A DNA stretch of 34,063 nucleotides, taken from positions 1 through 34,063 of the IMG/VR virus record IMGVR_UViG_3300031227_004885; one strand, 5' to 3'. Positions 7,423-16,800 of the stretch are shown in pieces. The notes beneath the pieces were generated by a model. It searched no databases and was not told the origin of the DNA. It was given only the letters and a program-made list of their open reading frames with translations. Position numbers and translations under genes: made by a program. The first letter of the stretch is position 1. Every line of letters starts with the position of its first letter. This stretch comes from a virus.

Positions 7423-8095
7423 CTAAATATTCATAACTTGTTCTTGGAGTAAAAAATGTTAATAGTTTTTCAATATCAACATGGTACTCTTCATGTATAT
7501 CACCATGATTTTCAATTGGTTTATCAAATAGCTTACTTATTGCATCTACTGAGATTGGCTCACTTGCTCCAACATTAATCACTTTATACTTCACAGTATC
7601 ATCATCAATCAGTTTTGTAATTATCATAGCTAAAGCATGAGTTGTTATAAAGTTATATTCTGAAAGTAAATCATTATAGACATATAAACTTTTACAAATA
7701 TCATAAACTACATTCTTCTTTAATCCTGGCCCAATTAATCCCGCGGGTTTTAAAATGTAAGAATTTGGATATGCCTTCAGAATGCAGTCTATAGTTAACT
7801 GCTTAATTTGGCCATACTGTGATGTGTCACCTGCATTAATAGTTGAGACATGAATTAGCTTATTAAATTTTAACTCTTTAATTAAGCGTAGTATAACCGC
7901 TTCAGTAAACATCGCCGGTCCAGGTTGGACATTTGTTAAGTACTTTAGTGATACTCCACCACAATTAACTACAACATCAAACTCATTATCATCTGGTACA
8001 TCATGACCTATTCCAATAACCGTGTGACTATGCTTTAACCAGTTAAACACAGTCTTGCCAACAAAACCTGTATATCCAATGATTCCTATTTTCAT
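7397..8095 (-). CDS. NAD-dependent epimerase/dehydratase-like short-chain enzyme
   Basis: A 232-residue extended-SDR-like protein. The N-terminal MKIGIIGYTGFVGKTV carries the GxxGFVG dinucleotide-binding motif at residues 7-13. A conserved Ser region (HVSTINAG, about 98-105) and YGQIK (about 109-113) supply the S...YxxxK-type catalytic set, with K one position closer than in the textbook spacing. A PAGLIGPG segment follows. It is shorter than full-length sugar epimerases (about 310 residues) and closer to dTDP-4-dehydrorhamnose-reductase-like small SDRs seen in O-antigen loci. Role: reduction or epimerisation of a nucleotide sugar or sugar acid. It is separated by 8 bases from the radical SAM gene upstream. 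Confidence 0.75.
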   Translation of the reverse strand: MKIGIIGYTGFVGKTVFNWLKHSHTVIGIGHDVPDDNEFDVVVNCGGVSLKYLTNVQPGPAMFTEAVILRLIKELKFNKLIHVSTINAGDTSQYGQIKQLTIDCILKAYPNSYILKPAGLIGPGLKKNVVYDICKSLYVYNDLLSEYNFITTHALAMIITKLIDDDTVKYKVINVGASEPISVDAISKLFDKPIENHGDIHEEYHVDIEKLLTFFTPRTSYEYLDEYKQNEL

Positions 8096-8103
8096 GATTG
8101 CTC

Positions 8104-9204
8104 CTATGGAAAAAATCTACACATTGAATCTTTCATAAACACTTGCTCAATGACTTCATTGTATGGTCCAAAGGTACATCGTGGACATTTCTGAATATTA
8201 ATATTTTTGAGCATCTGTTTATGTCTATCTGTGTTCCAGTGTTTTAAAACCTCATGGGGGTCTGGGTCATGTTGACATAATATTAAATCTTTTCTGCCAC
8301 GAATATCAAAGCATAAATGACAGTTGCCATCAGCTCCAAATGTTAGAATTAATGGTGCAGCCCAACACCTTGAAAAATTTACTTTCCGTTCAAAGGTTGG
8401 TGTGAACTTATGTCTAATGCCAAAGAACCTAAAGTTTTCATCTTCTAATTTCATTGCCTCTTCAATCTGATTATCAATCGTTTCAAGAAGAGATTCAAAG
8501 TCACCCCGCTCTGTTAATTTTGTCTTTGTTAAATTATCCCAGCCAACTGGTCGCAGATGAAAATCTTTTACTCCAACTTGTTTTGCAATCTTAGCGGCCG
8601 TTAAAATTTCATTTGCATTTAGGGGATGTAGCAAATACTTATAACATAGGTCACAATTACTATCATTACGTTTGATAGCACTAGCAATCAATTCAAAGTT
8701 ATTTAAAACTTCATCAAACATTTTGGGATTGTTAATTCCCTTTGCTTTCATGTAAGTATCAGAAGTGCCAGCATCCATTGAAAATCCAACCCACCGGCAT
8801 GTCTTGCTAATAATATCAGCAATGCCACTTGTCACTAATGAGCCATTTGTAATTAGACCTGCTTCAAGGTTATTTTCTTTTAGCTTCAATAAAAAATCTG
8901 GTGTTGCTTTGTTCATTAATGGTTCACCACCACCAGCAACACATGTTGAGTGCACACCCCACTCTGCATAAAAATCTGCAAGATTAAATAGTTGATGTCG
9001 AGAAATATCTTTTCGCTCTCCACCCATATAGTCAAGAGCATTACACCATGGGCAATCAAAATTACATTTATTAGTTGGATCAGTATCAACAGTCACAGGT
9101 GGTAAAAAATTCTGGTTTGCAATACCCTCTAACCATTCACGCCACATTAATACTTTGGCACTATTAAATGGATTCCATTGATTTTTCCATTCATGTGAGT
9201 TCAT
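8104..9204 (-). CDS. Radical SAM enzyme with SPASM-like C-terminal cysteines
   Basis: A 366-residue protein. CNFDCPWC (residues 47-54) is the CxxxCxxC cluster-binding motif, preceded by VDTDPTNK and followed by GGGEPLMN (the GGE motif that binds SAM). The C-terminal 90 residues carry Cys in FSRCWAAP, GNCHLCFD, LILCQHD, KCPRC and a final DSMCRFF, enough for one or two auxiliary Fe-S clusters as in SPASM/twitch proteins. Such enzymes in surface-polysaccharide clusters often catalyse dehydrogenation, epimerisation or C-C bond formation. It overlaps the dehydrogenase gene upstream by 14 bases. Substrate unknown. Confidence 0.85.
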   Translation of the reverse strand: MNSHEWKNQWNPFNSAKVLMWREWLEGIANQNFLPPVTVDTDPTNKCNFDCPWCNALDYMGGERKDISRHQLFNLADFYAEWGVHSTCVAGGGEPLMNKATPDFLLKLKENNLEAGLITNGSLVTSGIADIISKTCRWVGFSMDAGTSDTYMKAKGINNPKMFDEVLNNFELIASAIKRNDSNCDLCYKYLLHPLNANEILTAAKIAKQVGVKDFHLRPVGWDNLTKTKLTERGDFESLLETIDNQIEEAMKLEDENFRFFGIRHKFTPTFERKVNFSRCWAAPLILTFGADGNCHLCFDIRGRKDLILCQHDPDPHEVLKHWNTDRHKQMLKNINIQKCPRCTFGPYNEVIEQVFMKDSMCRFFP

Positions 9205-10171
9205 TTATAATCTCCTGTGTTACAATGTCTTTTGGTGTTTTACCATTTAGCATAGCGATACAGTTTTCTGTAGCTTCTATTTCCATTCTACTTCTACCAG
9301 ATGATGTCATACTTGCCATATGAGATGTCAAGATAACATTATCAAAATCTTTTAATTGTCCATTATATGGTTCATTCTCAAATACGTCAATTGCTGCACC
9401 ACCAAGATGTTGGTTTTCTAATGACGATAGTAATGCTAGCTCTTGAATGATTGCCCCACGTGCTGTATTTACAATGAATGCACCATGCTTCATCATACCC
9501 AATTGTTTGTAGTCAATACAATGGTAGTTCTTTTGATTCAATGGAATGTGTATCGTTAGTAAGTCACATTCTTTTAGCAATTCATTTTCTGATACTTTTA
9601 AAATATTAAACCCTTCTATAGTTTTATCTTTAACATTTGGGTCTGTGTACATTATATTAGGTGTAAGTCCCAAGAGTTTAGTTGCAACCCGTGAGCCAAT
9701 ACGCCCCATACCCATAACACCAATTGTAACATCTTTTACAAGTTTACCAAGCACTCTACCCCAGCACCCTGAGTGCATGTCAGTATTGGATGTATGAATG
9801 CCACGAAGCAAACTCAGTATCAAACCAATTGTTAATTCTGCAACACTATCAGCTGGAGCTTCAGGTGTGTATGCCACTTTAATGTTTTTATCATTGCAGG
9901 CTTGGAAGGGAATTCCATCGAGTCCAACACCAACACGAGAAATACATTTAAGGTTTGGTACATCCATAAAGAAATGAGCTTTATACTTTTCAGTGCCAGC
10001 AATAATAGCATCTGGATTTATTGCCAACATAATATCAATCAACTCAACTTGAGTTAATTTTCTTGCATATGGATTATAGTATACATCATATCCTGCAGCT
10101 TTCAATAAATCTATTGGCTGCTTATCATTCATACCAAATGGATATGTTGTAATTAAAACTTTCTTAACCAT
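9191..10171 (-). CDS. D-isomer-specific 2-hydroxyacid dehydrogenase (phosphoglycerate dehydrogenase-like)
   Basis: A 326-residue protein of full family length. GVMGMGRIGS (residues 151-160) is the NAD-binding GxGxxG fingerprint, with an acidic residue after the second strand (YTDPN, about 175-179). Catalytic Arg238 (NTARG), Glu267 (FENEP) and His284 (LTSHM) are all present. SRVGVGLDGI (78-87) is the usual substrate-loop region. The family interconverts 2-hydroxy and 2-keto acids. It lies between the CMP-Kdo synthetase-like gene (8-base overlap) and a radical SAM gene, so it likely supplies or reduces a 2-keto acid intermediate of the sugar pathway. A house-keeping serine-biosynthesis role is unlikely because the long regulatory C-terminus of SerA is missing. 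Confidence 0.88.
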   Translation of the reverse strand: MVKKVLITTYPFGMNDKQPIDLLKAAGYDVYYNPYARKLTQVELIDIMLAINPDAIIAGTEKYKAHFFMDVPNLKCISRVGVGLDGIPFQACNDKNIKVAYTPEAPADSVAELTIGLILSLLRGIHTSNTDMHSGCWGRVLGKLVKDVTIGVMGMGRIGSRVATKLLGLTPNIMYTDPNVKDKTIEGFNILKVSENELLKECDLLTIHIPLNQKNYHCIDYKQLGMMKHGAFIVNTARGAIIQELALLSSLENQHLGGAAIDVFENEPYNGQLKDFDNVILTSHMASMTSSGRSRMEIEATENCIAMLNGKTPKDIVTQEIINELT

Positions 10172-10904
10172 TTTCTTGTTCCTCTAAGATTTCAATGATA
10201 CGATCTCGGTCCGATGGTGTATCAACACTTCTGCTATCATGTGGAGTGTATCTCATAAAGACATCTACATCATTTTCAATTAAACGGTTTAATCCAATAC
10301 CCTCCATGTTCTCTAGGTATGTTGGTTGAAGTGCATTGTATAATCTCAGCATCTCACCCGTGAACATATACACACCTATTTGTTTATAAATGATTTTCTT
10401 TGGGTTACCGCGTTTTGTATAATTGCCATGATAAGGTATTGAGTATCGTGAGTAGTACAATGCACGTTGGTTCTGAGACAATGTAACTTTAACAGAATTA
10501 ACTTCATACATATCATCTATCGACTCAGTATAGAAGTTTACTATTGATGGTGATAGATCTACATTAAGAGTTTCCACATTAAACAATGGCTCATCACCCT
10601 GGATGACAATGTACTTCTCACAACCACGACCATCTGACTCTAAAATTTTCACAACTTCAGCTGCTCTATCAAGACAATCAGAATGAAGTTCACTAGTCAT
10701 AATACAATCAATTCCCAATTCAGAACATGCTTGATGAATCTTCTGACTATCGGTAGCAACATATACAGCCTTCCACTTATCCCATTTCATTGCAGACTCA
10801 TAAACCCACTGAATCATGGGCTTGCCTTTAATGTCACATAATGGTTTTCCCTCAAATCTTGTTGACCCATATCGTGCTGGAATAATACCAATGTACTTAT
10901 TCAT
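10164..10904 (-). CDS. CMP-Kdo synthetase-like cytidylyltransferase (copy 1)
   Basis: A 246-residue protein of the KdsB family (3-deoxy-manno-octulosonate cytidylyltransferase), of normal length. Conserved segments: IIPARYGSTRFEGKPL (7-22, CTP-binding loop), CLDRAAEV (77-84), IVIQGDEPLF (99-108; Asp104 is a Mg ligand), YYSRYSIPY, IGVYMFT and the C-terminal SVDTPSDRDR with the second Mg-ligand Asp. The enzyme couples CTP to a 2-keto-3-deoxy sugar acid to give a CMP-sugar donor. All key residues are kept, so it is probably active. The family points to Kdo or a related ulosonic acid, but specificity cannot be read from sequence. The next gene upstream is the FkbM-type methyltransferase. Confidence 0.85.
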   Translation of the reverse strand: MNKYIGIIPARYGSTRFEGKPLCDIKGKPMIQWVYESAMKWDKWKAVYVATDSQKIHQACSELGIDCIMTSELHSDCLDRAAEVVKILESDGRGCEKYIVIQGDEPLFNVETLNVDLSPSIVNFYTESIDDMYEVNSVKVTLSQNQRALYYSRYSIPYHGNYTKRGNPKKIIYKQIGVYMFTGEMLRLYNALQPTYLENMEGIGLNRLIENDVDVFMRYTPHDSRSVDTPSDRDRIIEILEEQENG

Positions 10905-10913
10905 AATCTTCTC

Positions 10914-11576
10914 CTAAATGATATTTTTAATTAGTGGATTTTTTGATGTGTACAATGAGTAAATGGTATGAAACTTTCCCATTTTGGTTGGATGAAGTTT
11001 TAAGTACAGATAATTATTGAAGACAGGTGAGAATTTTTGACGTAGTCTGGCAATTCGTACAAATCCATACTTAGCTAAGTACTGGTCTGTGTCTTTAAGC
11101 AGTGCAATGTTTTTGTATAGTGGTTTTAAATGTTGCTCGGTGTGAATTCCAAGAAGGTTTGGAAGGTGCCTCCCCATACTTTTTATTATGTTCAAGTCAG
11201 CGCCTTGTGCATCAATTTTAAGAACATCAAAATCAATACCCATACCATCAATGATAGTGTCTAATCTTTCACATTGAATCTCCTTGATTTCTTTCAAATC
11301 AAACCTACCTAAATCAGAATTATCATTGAGGATCTCGTTTGCGTTTTCAGCAATTTGAAATAGCGATGAGCATCTTTCTTTTTTGTAAATATAAAAAGGT
11401 CGTGGACCAGGAGTATCAAACACTGCTACATTTTTTATACATATGTGTGGAAGATTAACTTCTTTCATTCGTGGTTCAAATGCAAGTAAATTGCTTATTA
11501 AGTTTGTATTGTCAGACCATGGTTTAGAAAGTCCACCTGCAAAACCTACATCAATAAGATTAATTTGCTGGTTCAT
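10914..11576 (-). CDS. FkbM-family methyltransferase
   Basis: A 220-residue class I SAM-dependent methyltransferase of the FkbM type. The motif-I region is INLIDVGFAGGLSKPW (5-20). KNVAVFDTPG, the CSSLF segment, CERLDTIID and the diagnostic DVLKIDAQGADLNII follow in family order. FkbM enzymes O-methylate sugars and polyketides. Motif I lacks the usual G-x-G continuation (V-G-F-A-G-G), a mild deviation. It ends in a long basic tail. Start ATG at 11576 overlaps the GT2 stop by four bases (ATGA). Probably decorates the glycan made by the cluster. Confidence 0.8.
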   Translation of the reverse strand: MNQQINLIDVGFAGGLSKPWSDNTNLISNLLAFEPRMKEVNLPHICIKNVAVFDTPGPRPFYIYKKERCSSLFQIAENANEILNDNSDLGRFDLKEIKEIQCERLDTIIDGMGIDFDVLKIDAQGADLNIIKSMGRHLPNLLGIHTEQHLKPLYKNIALLKDTDQYLAKYGFVRIARLRQKFSPVFNNYLYLKLHPTKMGKFHTIYSLYTSKNPLIKNII

Positions 11577-12508
11577 AACACCACTTCCTTTAGATTATAG
11601 TTTGTTAAACCCCAGTCACTACCATTTTCATGGGTAAATTTCATAGTAATATTACACATTATTCTGGGTTTAATTAGTTTATTTATAACTTTTTCCTTTT
11701 TAAATTTTCTCATATTCCCATATGTATCATAACCACTATAAAGAAATCTATTCTTATGTAGTTGATGATAAAAATTTAATGGTCCATCAAGAATATGCTG
11801 CTTAAAATTAACATTTAATCTTTCTAAAAATTTACCTTCAGTTTTAAATCCATCAGATCGTATTTCTGGGTAGCCACGTGTTGTTGAGAATACTTGTTGT
11901 GAGGCCAAGACAAAATCACCCGCTGCTTTCTTATGTAATATATATGGACTAACTATATTACCTCTACGAGTTGAGTTATCTTTACAGAACTTTAAGGTTT
12001 CAGTTGTGTCTAAACTTAATGGTATCATTTCGACCATATCAAATCGATAAGCTCGATAAAATAAGTTATCCTTAAGTTGTTGCTGACCTAAAAATGCCAT
12101 CAATGGTTGACTAAAAATAATATCTGCATTTGTTGATAAGATAAACCTACCATGGGCATTTCTCATTCCAACATTCTGTGCAATAGCTGGATAGAAATCA
12201 ATTTCTTTAGCATTCAATGCATCAAACACTGTAGGTATAATCTGTTTATGGACATCTTGGTCAACTGTAATTATTCTTACTTTTGATTTTAAAAATGGTG
12301 GAATGGTTAATACATCACATAACTTTGGAGCATCTGGAGATGGATTCCATTCAACAATAATAAGTTCTAAACTTAAATTATTCATTGATGATGAGGAAGC
12401 TAACATATCAATAGTAGTTTGAAACCTGCTTACAAAATTCTTGCCAAAGTTATCATTTCTTCCAGACATTACTATAGTAAGATATGGTTTATTCATGTTG
12501 AGTTCCAA
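11573..12508 (-). CDS. GT2-like (GT-A fold) glycosyltransferase
   Basis: A 311-residue protein with a family 2-like start, LTIVMSGRNDNFG (residues 10-22), then LELIIVEWNPSPDAP and, in place of the DxD motif, ILSTNADIIFS (around residues 138-148). N-A-D-I in place of D-x-D is seen in other phage and polysaccharide GT2-like enzymes. The C-terminus is basic and helical. The ATG at 12508 lies within the upstream gene; an ATG at 12496 (MNKPYL) is an equally good start. It lies between FkbM- and class I-type methyltransferase genes. Donor and acceptor unknown; activity likely but the DxD change makes metal use uncertain. Confidence 0.72.
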   Translation of the reverse strand: MELNMNKPYLTIVMSGRNDNFGKNFVSRFQTTIDMLASSSSMNNLSLELIIVEWNPSPDAPKLCDVLTIPPFLKSKVRIITVDQDVHKQIIPTVFDALNAKEIDFYPAIAQNVGMRNAHGRFILSTNADIIFSQPLMAFLGQQQLKDNLFYRAYRFDMVEMIPLSLDTTETLKFCKDNSTRRGNIVSPYILHKKAAGDFVLASQQVFSTTRGYPEIRSDGFKTEGKFLERLNVNFKQHILDGPLNFYHQLHKNRFLYSGYDTYGNMRKFKKEKVINKLIKPRIMCNITMKFTHENGSDWGLTNYNLKEVVL

Positions 12509-13163
12509 TGATTATTAACCTATCACCCCTAGTTGATTTATCAGAATTTAAAGATTCCTTGTATTTGTCAAATGACATTAAGCTTTGTGATTCAGCGCGG
12601 TACACTTTGATTATTTTAATCTTACCATACAGTTCAATAGTTTTAATTATCGAATAGATATTGTAGATAGTGCTCCAATATGGATTTCCAGTAGTTGTTT
12701 TTCTTCTCCATATTCTTCCATTGTCACCAGAATATTTCCATTTAAACATAGTAAAGTAAAAATACTTCGAAGCTTTAATCATACCCCTAAGTGTTAAATG
12801 TATATTGGGTGAATGCTCCAGCACGCTATCACAATATGTTAGCTCAAATGTTTTAGCAAGATAGTTTAGTTCATCCATTGAACTTTTAATACATAATATC
12901 TTTGGAAATTTTTCTTTAGCATTATCCAAGAATACATCTGAGACATCAACAATAGTATAATCAATTGGTCGCTTGGCAATTAATTTTTGATACTCAATCA
13001 ATTCACCTGGACCAACCTCTAATACTGATTTAATATTATTATCAAGTATAAAGTTTACAAACATCTCTTTAGCTACAGAATCTTTAGTTGCATTAATAAA
13101 CCCTACCTTGCCAATTTCATGATCATTCCACTTCTCATAATTATCATAGTTTTTGTTTGTCAT
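12489..13163 (-). CDS. Class I SAM-dependent methyltransferase
   Basis: A 224-residue protein. Motif I is SVLEVGPGELIEY (around residues 46-58), with an acidic post-I residue in YTIVDVSD (around 69-76) and CDSVLEHSPN (around 110-119) as the motif IV/post-IV region seen in Methyltransf_11/23 proteins. It has a Trp/Lys-rich middle (FKWKYSGDNGRIWRRK) that may contact an anionic substrate. It overlaps the GT2 gene by 20 bases and leaves one base after the DUF115-like gene. The gene looks more AT-rich than the head genes. A sugar O- or N-methyltransferase is the best guess. Confidence 0.75.
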   Translation of the reverse strand: MTNKNYDNYEKWNDHEIGKVGFINATKDSVAKEMFVNFILDNNIKSVLEVGPGELIEYQKLIAKRPIDYTIVDVSDVFLDNAKEKFPKILCIKSSMDELNYLAKTFELTYCDSVLEHSPNIHLTLRGMIKASKYFYFTMFKWKYSGDNGRIWRRKTTTGNPYWSTIYNIYSIIKTIELYGKIKIIKVYRAESQSLMSFDKYKESLNSDKSTRGDRLIIIGTQHE

Positions 13164-13164
13164 A

Positions 13165-13827
13165 TTATTTCCTTAGTATAGAACTATCATAAAATTTTTC
13201 ATACTTAGTTTCAGTAATAATTTTAAACTCTACTTTCTCTGCTATTGACTTTAGTGCATTATAAATCTCTCGATCTTTTTTAATCGAATCTTCCCATGTA
13301 TAATCATCGGTATGCCCAATACCATAACAATGTTGAGTTTTGGTTCCCCCTTCAATATCACATTTTTTATGCAGTGTAAAACCATCCATCCCAGCAATGT
13401 AAATCTTTCGAGCTCCCATCAAGTCTGCAATAGCAATTGCTAGATTTCCTGCTGTTCTAAAATATCCATACAAAGCATTGCTCATGAATTTAAACTGGAA
13501 GTTTGGTTTGTCGAAATACTTAACCTCATAGTATAGTCCATTCCACCACTTGTCAATGATGGCATGTTGAAGACCACAGCCAAAAAGCATCTTTGAATTG
13601 CCAGTAATACAGTCACCTTGGTCATTAAGCCTTTGATTGTTAGTCCATAGGTGATAGTCTGGGTCGTACAAATGGGTCATTTTATTAATGCCAATCGTTA
13701 CTACATTATTCAAATCTATAAACTCATGTATCTTATCAAGCTGTTTCTTTGACTCATTACCAGCAGCAATGATTAGTATAGTGTCATCAGTGTGAACATC
13801 AAAAAGACTATTTAGTAATTGGCTCAT
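13165..13827 (-). CDS. DUF115-like (6-hydroxymethylpterin pyrophosphokinase MptE-like) glycan-locus protein
   Basis: A 220-residue protein. The start ILIIAAGNESKKQLDKI (residues 17-33) and the later FRTAGNLAIAIADLMGARKI followed by YIAGMDGF (143-150) match the DUF115 pattern found in MptE-like and Maf-type proteins and in polysaccharide clusters, where they sit near sialyl- or pseudaminic-acid-type transfer genes. Maf proteins are needed for flagellin glycosylation with nonulosonic acids in several bacteria, an interesting parallel since this cluster also has CMP-sugar synthetase-like genes. Role here is inferred: transfer or handling of a nucleotide-linked acidic sugar. It overlaps the large fusion gene by 20 bases. 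Confidence 0.65.
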   Translation of the reverse strand: MSQLLNSLFDVHTDDTILIIAAGNESKKQLDKIHEFIDLNNVVTIGINKMTHLYDPDYHLWTNNQRLNDQGDCITGNSKMLFGCGLQHAIIDKWWNGLYYEVKYFDKPNFQFKFMSNALYGYFRTAGNLAIAIADLMGARKIYIAGMDGFTLHKKCDIEGGTKTQHCYGIGHTDDYTWEDSIKKDREIYNALKSIAEKVEFKIITETKYEKFYDSSILRK

Positions 13828-16800
13828 GTTTTCCCTTTAGTATTGGCCTACTTTCAAGCACACCTAGTTTCATTGTTTTCATACCCATTGCTATACAACA
13901 TGCAAGTCGATGATGACCATCATAAACTTCATACTCATAATTTGGATCGTCACACTTGTAAACAATTGGCAGCAGATTAACTTGACTTTCCATAATGTCT
14001 TTAGCAAGATTAAGAAACTTTTTACATTTTGCTAGAACCAGTTGTTCATTATCATTATTTAAAAGCATTTGAAATTTAAAATACTTTGATTCTTTTAAAG
14101 CTTGTCCATGTTTCAAAGCATCTAAAAACTTACAGTGAATACTATTTTCTAAAGAAAACCAGTCTTTTAAATCTGTGTCTCCATATGCAGTTTTATATTT
14201 CTCAAAGCTTACTGGAATATTTTGACAACTTAATCTTCCAATATCAACCTCAAGTACATGTGACAAAACCACAGGCTCATATCTTGTAGATGTTAGTTTA
14301 ATACCAGTCCCTAGTTTAAGAAAATGTTCTATAGTTTCAAGATTCATAGTAGTTTTTGAACTCTTTCTACCAATTAAACAATACTCAAGGTGACCCTTAG
14401 CATTAGCAATAGGTTTATTAAACAAAATCTCAAGCTCTTTAAAACCATGTAAAATTTCTTGCTCATCAACAACAACATTATGACCAAGTGTTGGAAATTT
14501 TCTAAGCGGATGATTGAAGAATAAGATACCATCTGGTTTTAATACTCTGGTTAATTCTTTTTGACCATTGGTATAATGTTCTTTCGATATTGCATGATCT
14601 AATACCTCCCATGCAAAAATGACATCAACACTATCATCTGGCAATGGGATGTTGTCAAAGTCACCTGTGATACACTCAACATCATCAGGTACGTTACCCA
14701 TCTCTTTGAACGTGTCAGCAAGTTTATCAAATAGGATTCTGCGTTTTCCGTGCTTGTAAAACTGAAGTTCACCACCCATTTTTCCACCGCCAACTTCCAA
14801 GACAATACCCGGGTCTTGCAAGACTAATGATTTTTTAGTTGCACTATCAATATCAAAAACTTTATGCAGTCTTTCTATATCATTTAGGTATGTCTCATTG
14901 TCATGTTGTGTCCAATAATCCAATTCAAATTCTGGAGTCCATTTAAACTGATCTAATGCAATACTTGCCCGGTCAACCCATCGCTTTAAAGTATTCTTGT
15001 ATATGTTAGCCATTGTTGTACATAACATTTTTGGTCTACGTGCTGAGTACTCGCCAGTTTTTAATAGGTTTTGCCATGACTTACTTTTATAATGCAAAAC
15101 ATGAGTGTCAATATTTGGTTCAATACATCTTGATTCATTAAATAGTTTACATGGAAAACCACGAAGTGTAATATCATTTAACTTCATAACACCAGCATAA
15201 TGTTTTAAATTTCTTGTGCCAAGCAAATTCCCTAATGATACTTGATCTCCACCACCCCATAGCAAGTAACCATCTCGTTTATGCAATTTACTTTTCTGCA
15301 TGTTCATAGTTGTTTTGGCCCAAAGATTTAAAAACTTTTTTGTATTCTCGGTATTTCGTGCAAGCATGATACCAGCATTTAATGGCCAATGTGGATTCTC
15401 ATCATTTGGAAGCTTATATGTATAACCAATATCAAAATCTTCTTTAAAGAATTTTCCAAGTTTCTTCACAACTAACATATCAGCATCCATCATAACTACC
15501 TTATCTACTTCAGGATGCTTATGTAATAATGCATTCCACATGATAGATTTTGCGGCAGTCTTAAACTCTTCATCATTGTCTTCGGTTTCTGGGAACTTTA
15601 ACCCTTCAATGATTACCCCAGGTAATACCTGTTGAATCTGAAAGATTATTTCATCACTAACATCATAGTAACCAAAAATAATCTTTGCTTTTCCATTGTA
15701 TGTCTCATCAATACTTTGTAATAGTGCAAACACATTGGGCATAAACTTATCACCATATGCAGCAAACATAAATGTAATATCTTCATCTAATTCATTGAGC
15801 TCTTGTAACTCAATAGTTTGATTTTCTAAAACTGACTCAAATACTTTTTTCATAGCCTCACCAGCTTGCTGCAAATTAAATTCTTTCTCGGCTAATTCTC
15901 GTGCTTCATTAATCGCAACATCCGGTTGATGTTTAATATAATTCCAACAGCTATTTATCTCCGCGGCAAATCCAGAAATATCCATCGGGTTTGCAGTCCA
16001 CTGTGTATACTTATTTCCAGTACCGGCAACTATTGGTAATCCACTTGCTAATGCTTCACGTACAACTCTAGTTGCTATCACATGTGGAGTTACTAGAATA
16101 TCTCCAGCTCTATACCTTTCGGGCATATCCGGTGACAATGTAAATACCTCACCAAGTGCTCCAGTGAGTTGCAGTCGTCTTGTAACAATATCACTAGCTC
16201 TATTCTTTTTTGAACTGTCCATTCCAAAGATATGAATCTTTGCTCCAGGACAATATTCCTCCCTAAACTTTACTGCACTAAAAAGTACATTAAATGGTGT
16301 TGTATCTTCACGCCATATATCTGCAATTAAAATATTAGGTGCACCTGATTTTTTACCAAGATTAAATGTTTTGCCTATGGGTGAGTACTCATTTAAGTTT
16401 ACCATTGAGGGTACATAGTATACTTGTTTCTTTGGAAGCAGCTTACTAAAATGAAACATGTATTCTTGCCAGAATGTTACAAATGCTTTGTACCTATCAT
16501 CATTAGCAACTTGTTCTAAGAATGAATAAACTGGAACTGTTTTATATTTTTCTAATAGAAATGAGTTTTCCGGTCGTCCATGTAAACATAATACCATGGG
16601 AATACCCAATTGCTCTATCTCATGTGGAATCAAAGAATGTCTAACTAAAATATCAGCAGTTTTGGCTTCTTCTAAACCAACTGTTTTGATTGGTCCATCG
16701 GTTGACCCAACTATAACTTTTGATTGTTTACAAGTTTGACAAGCATTACAGTCAACTAACTGAGCATCGATTCCGACTGACCTTTCTGCAATAATCAAAT

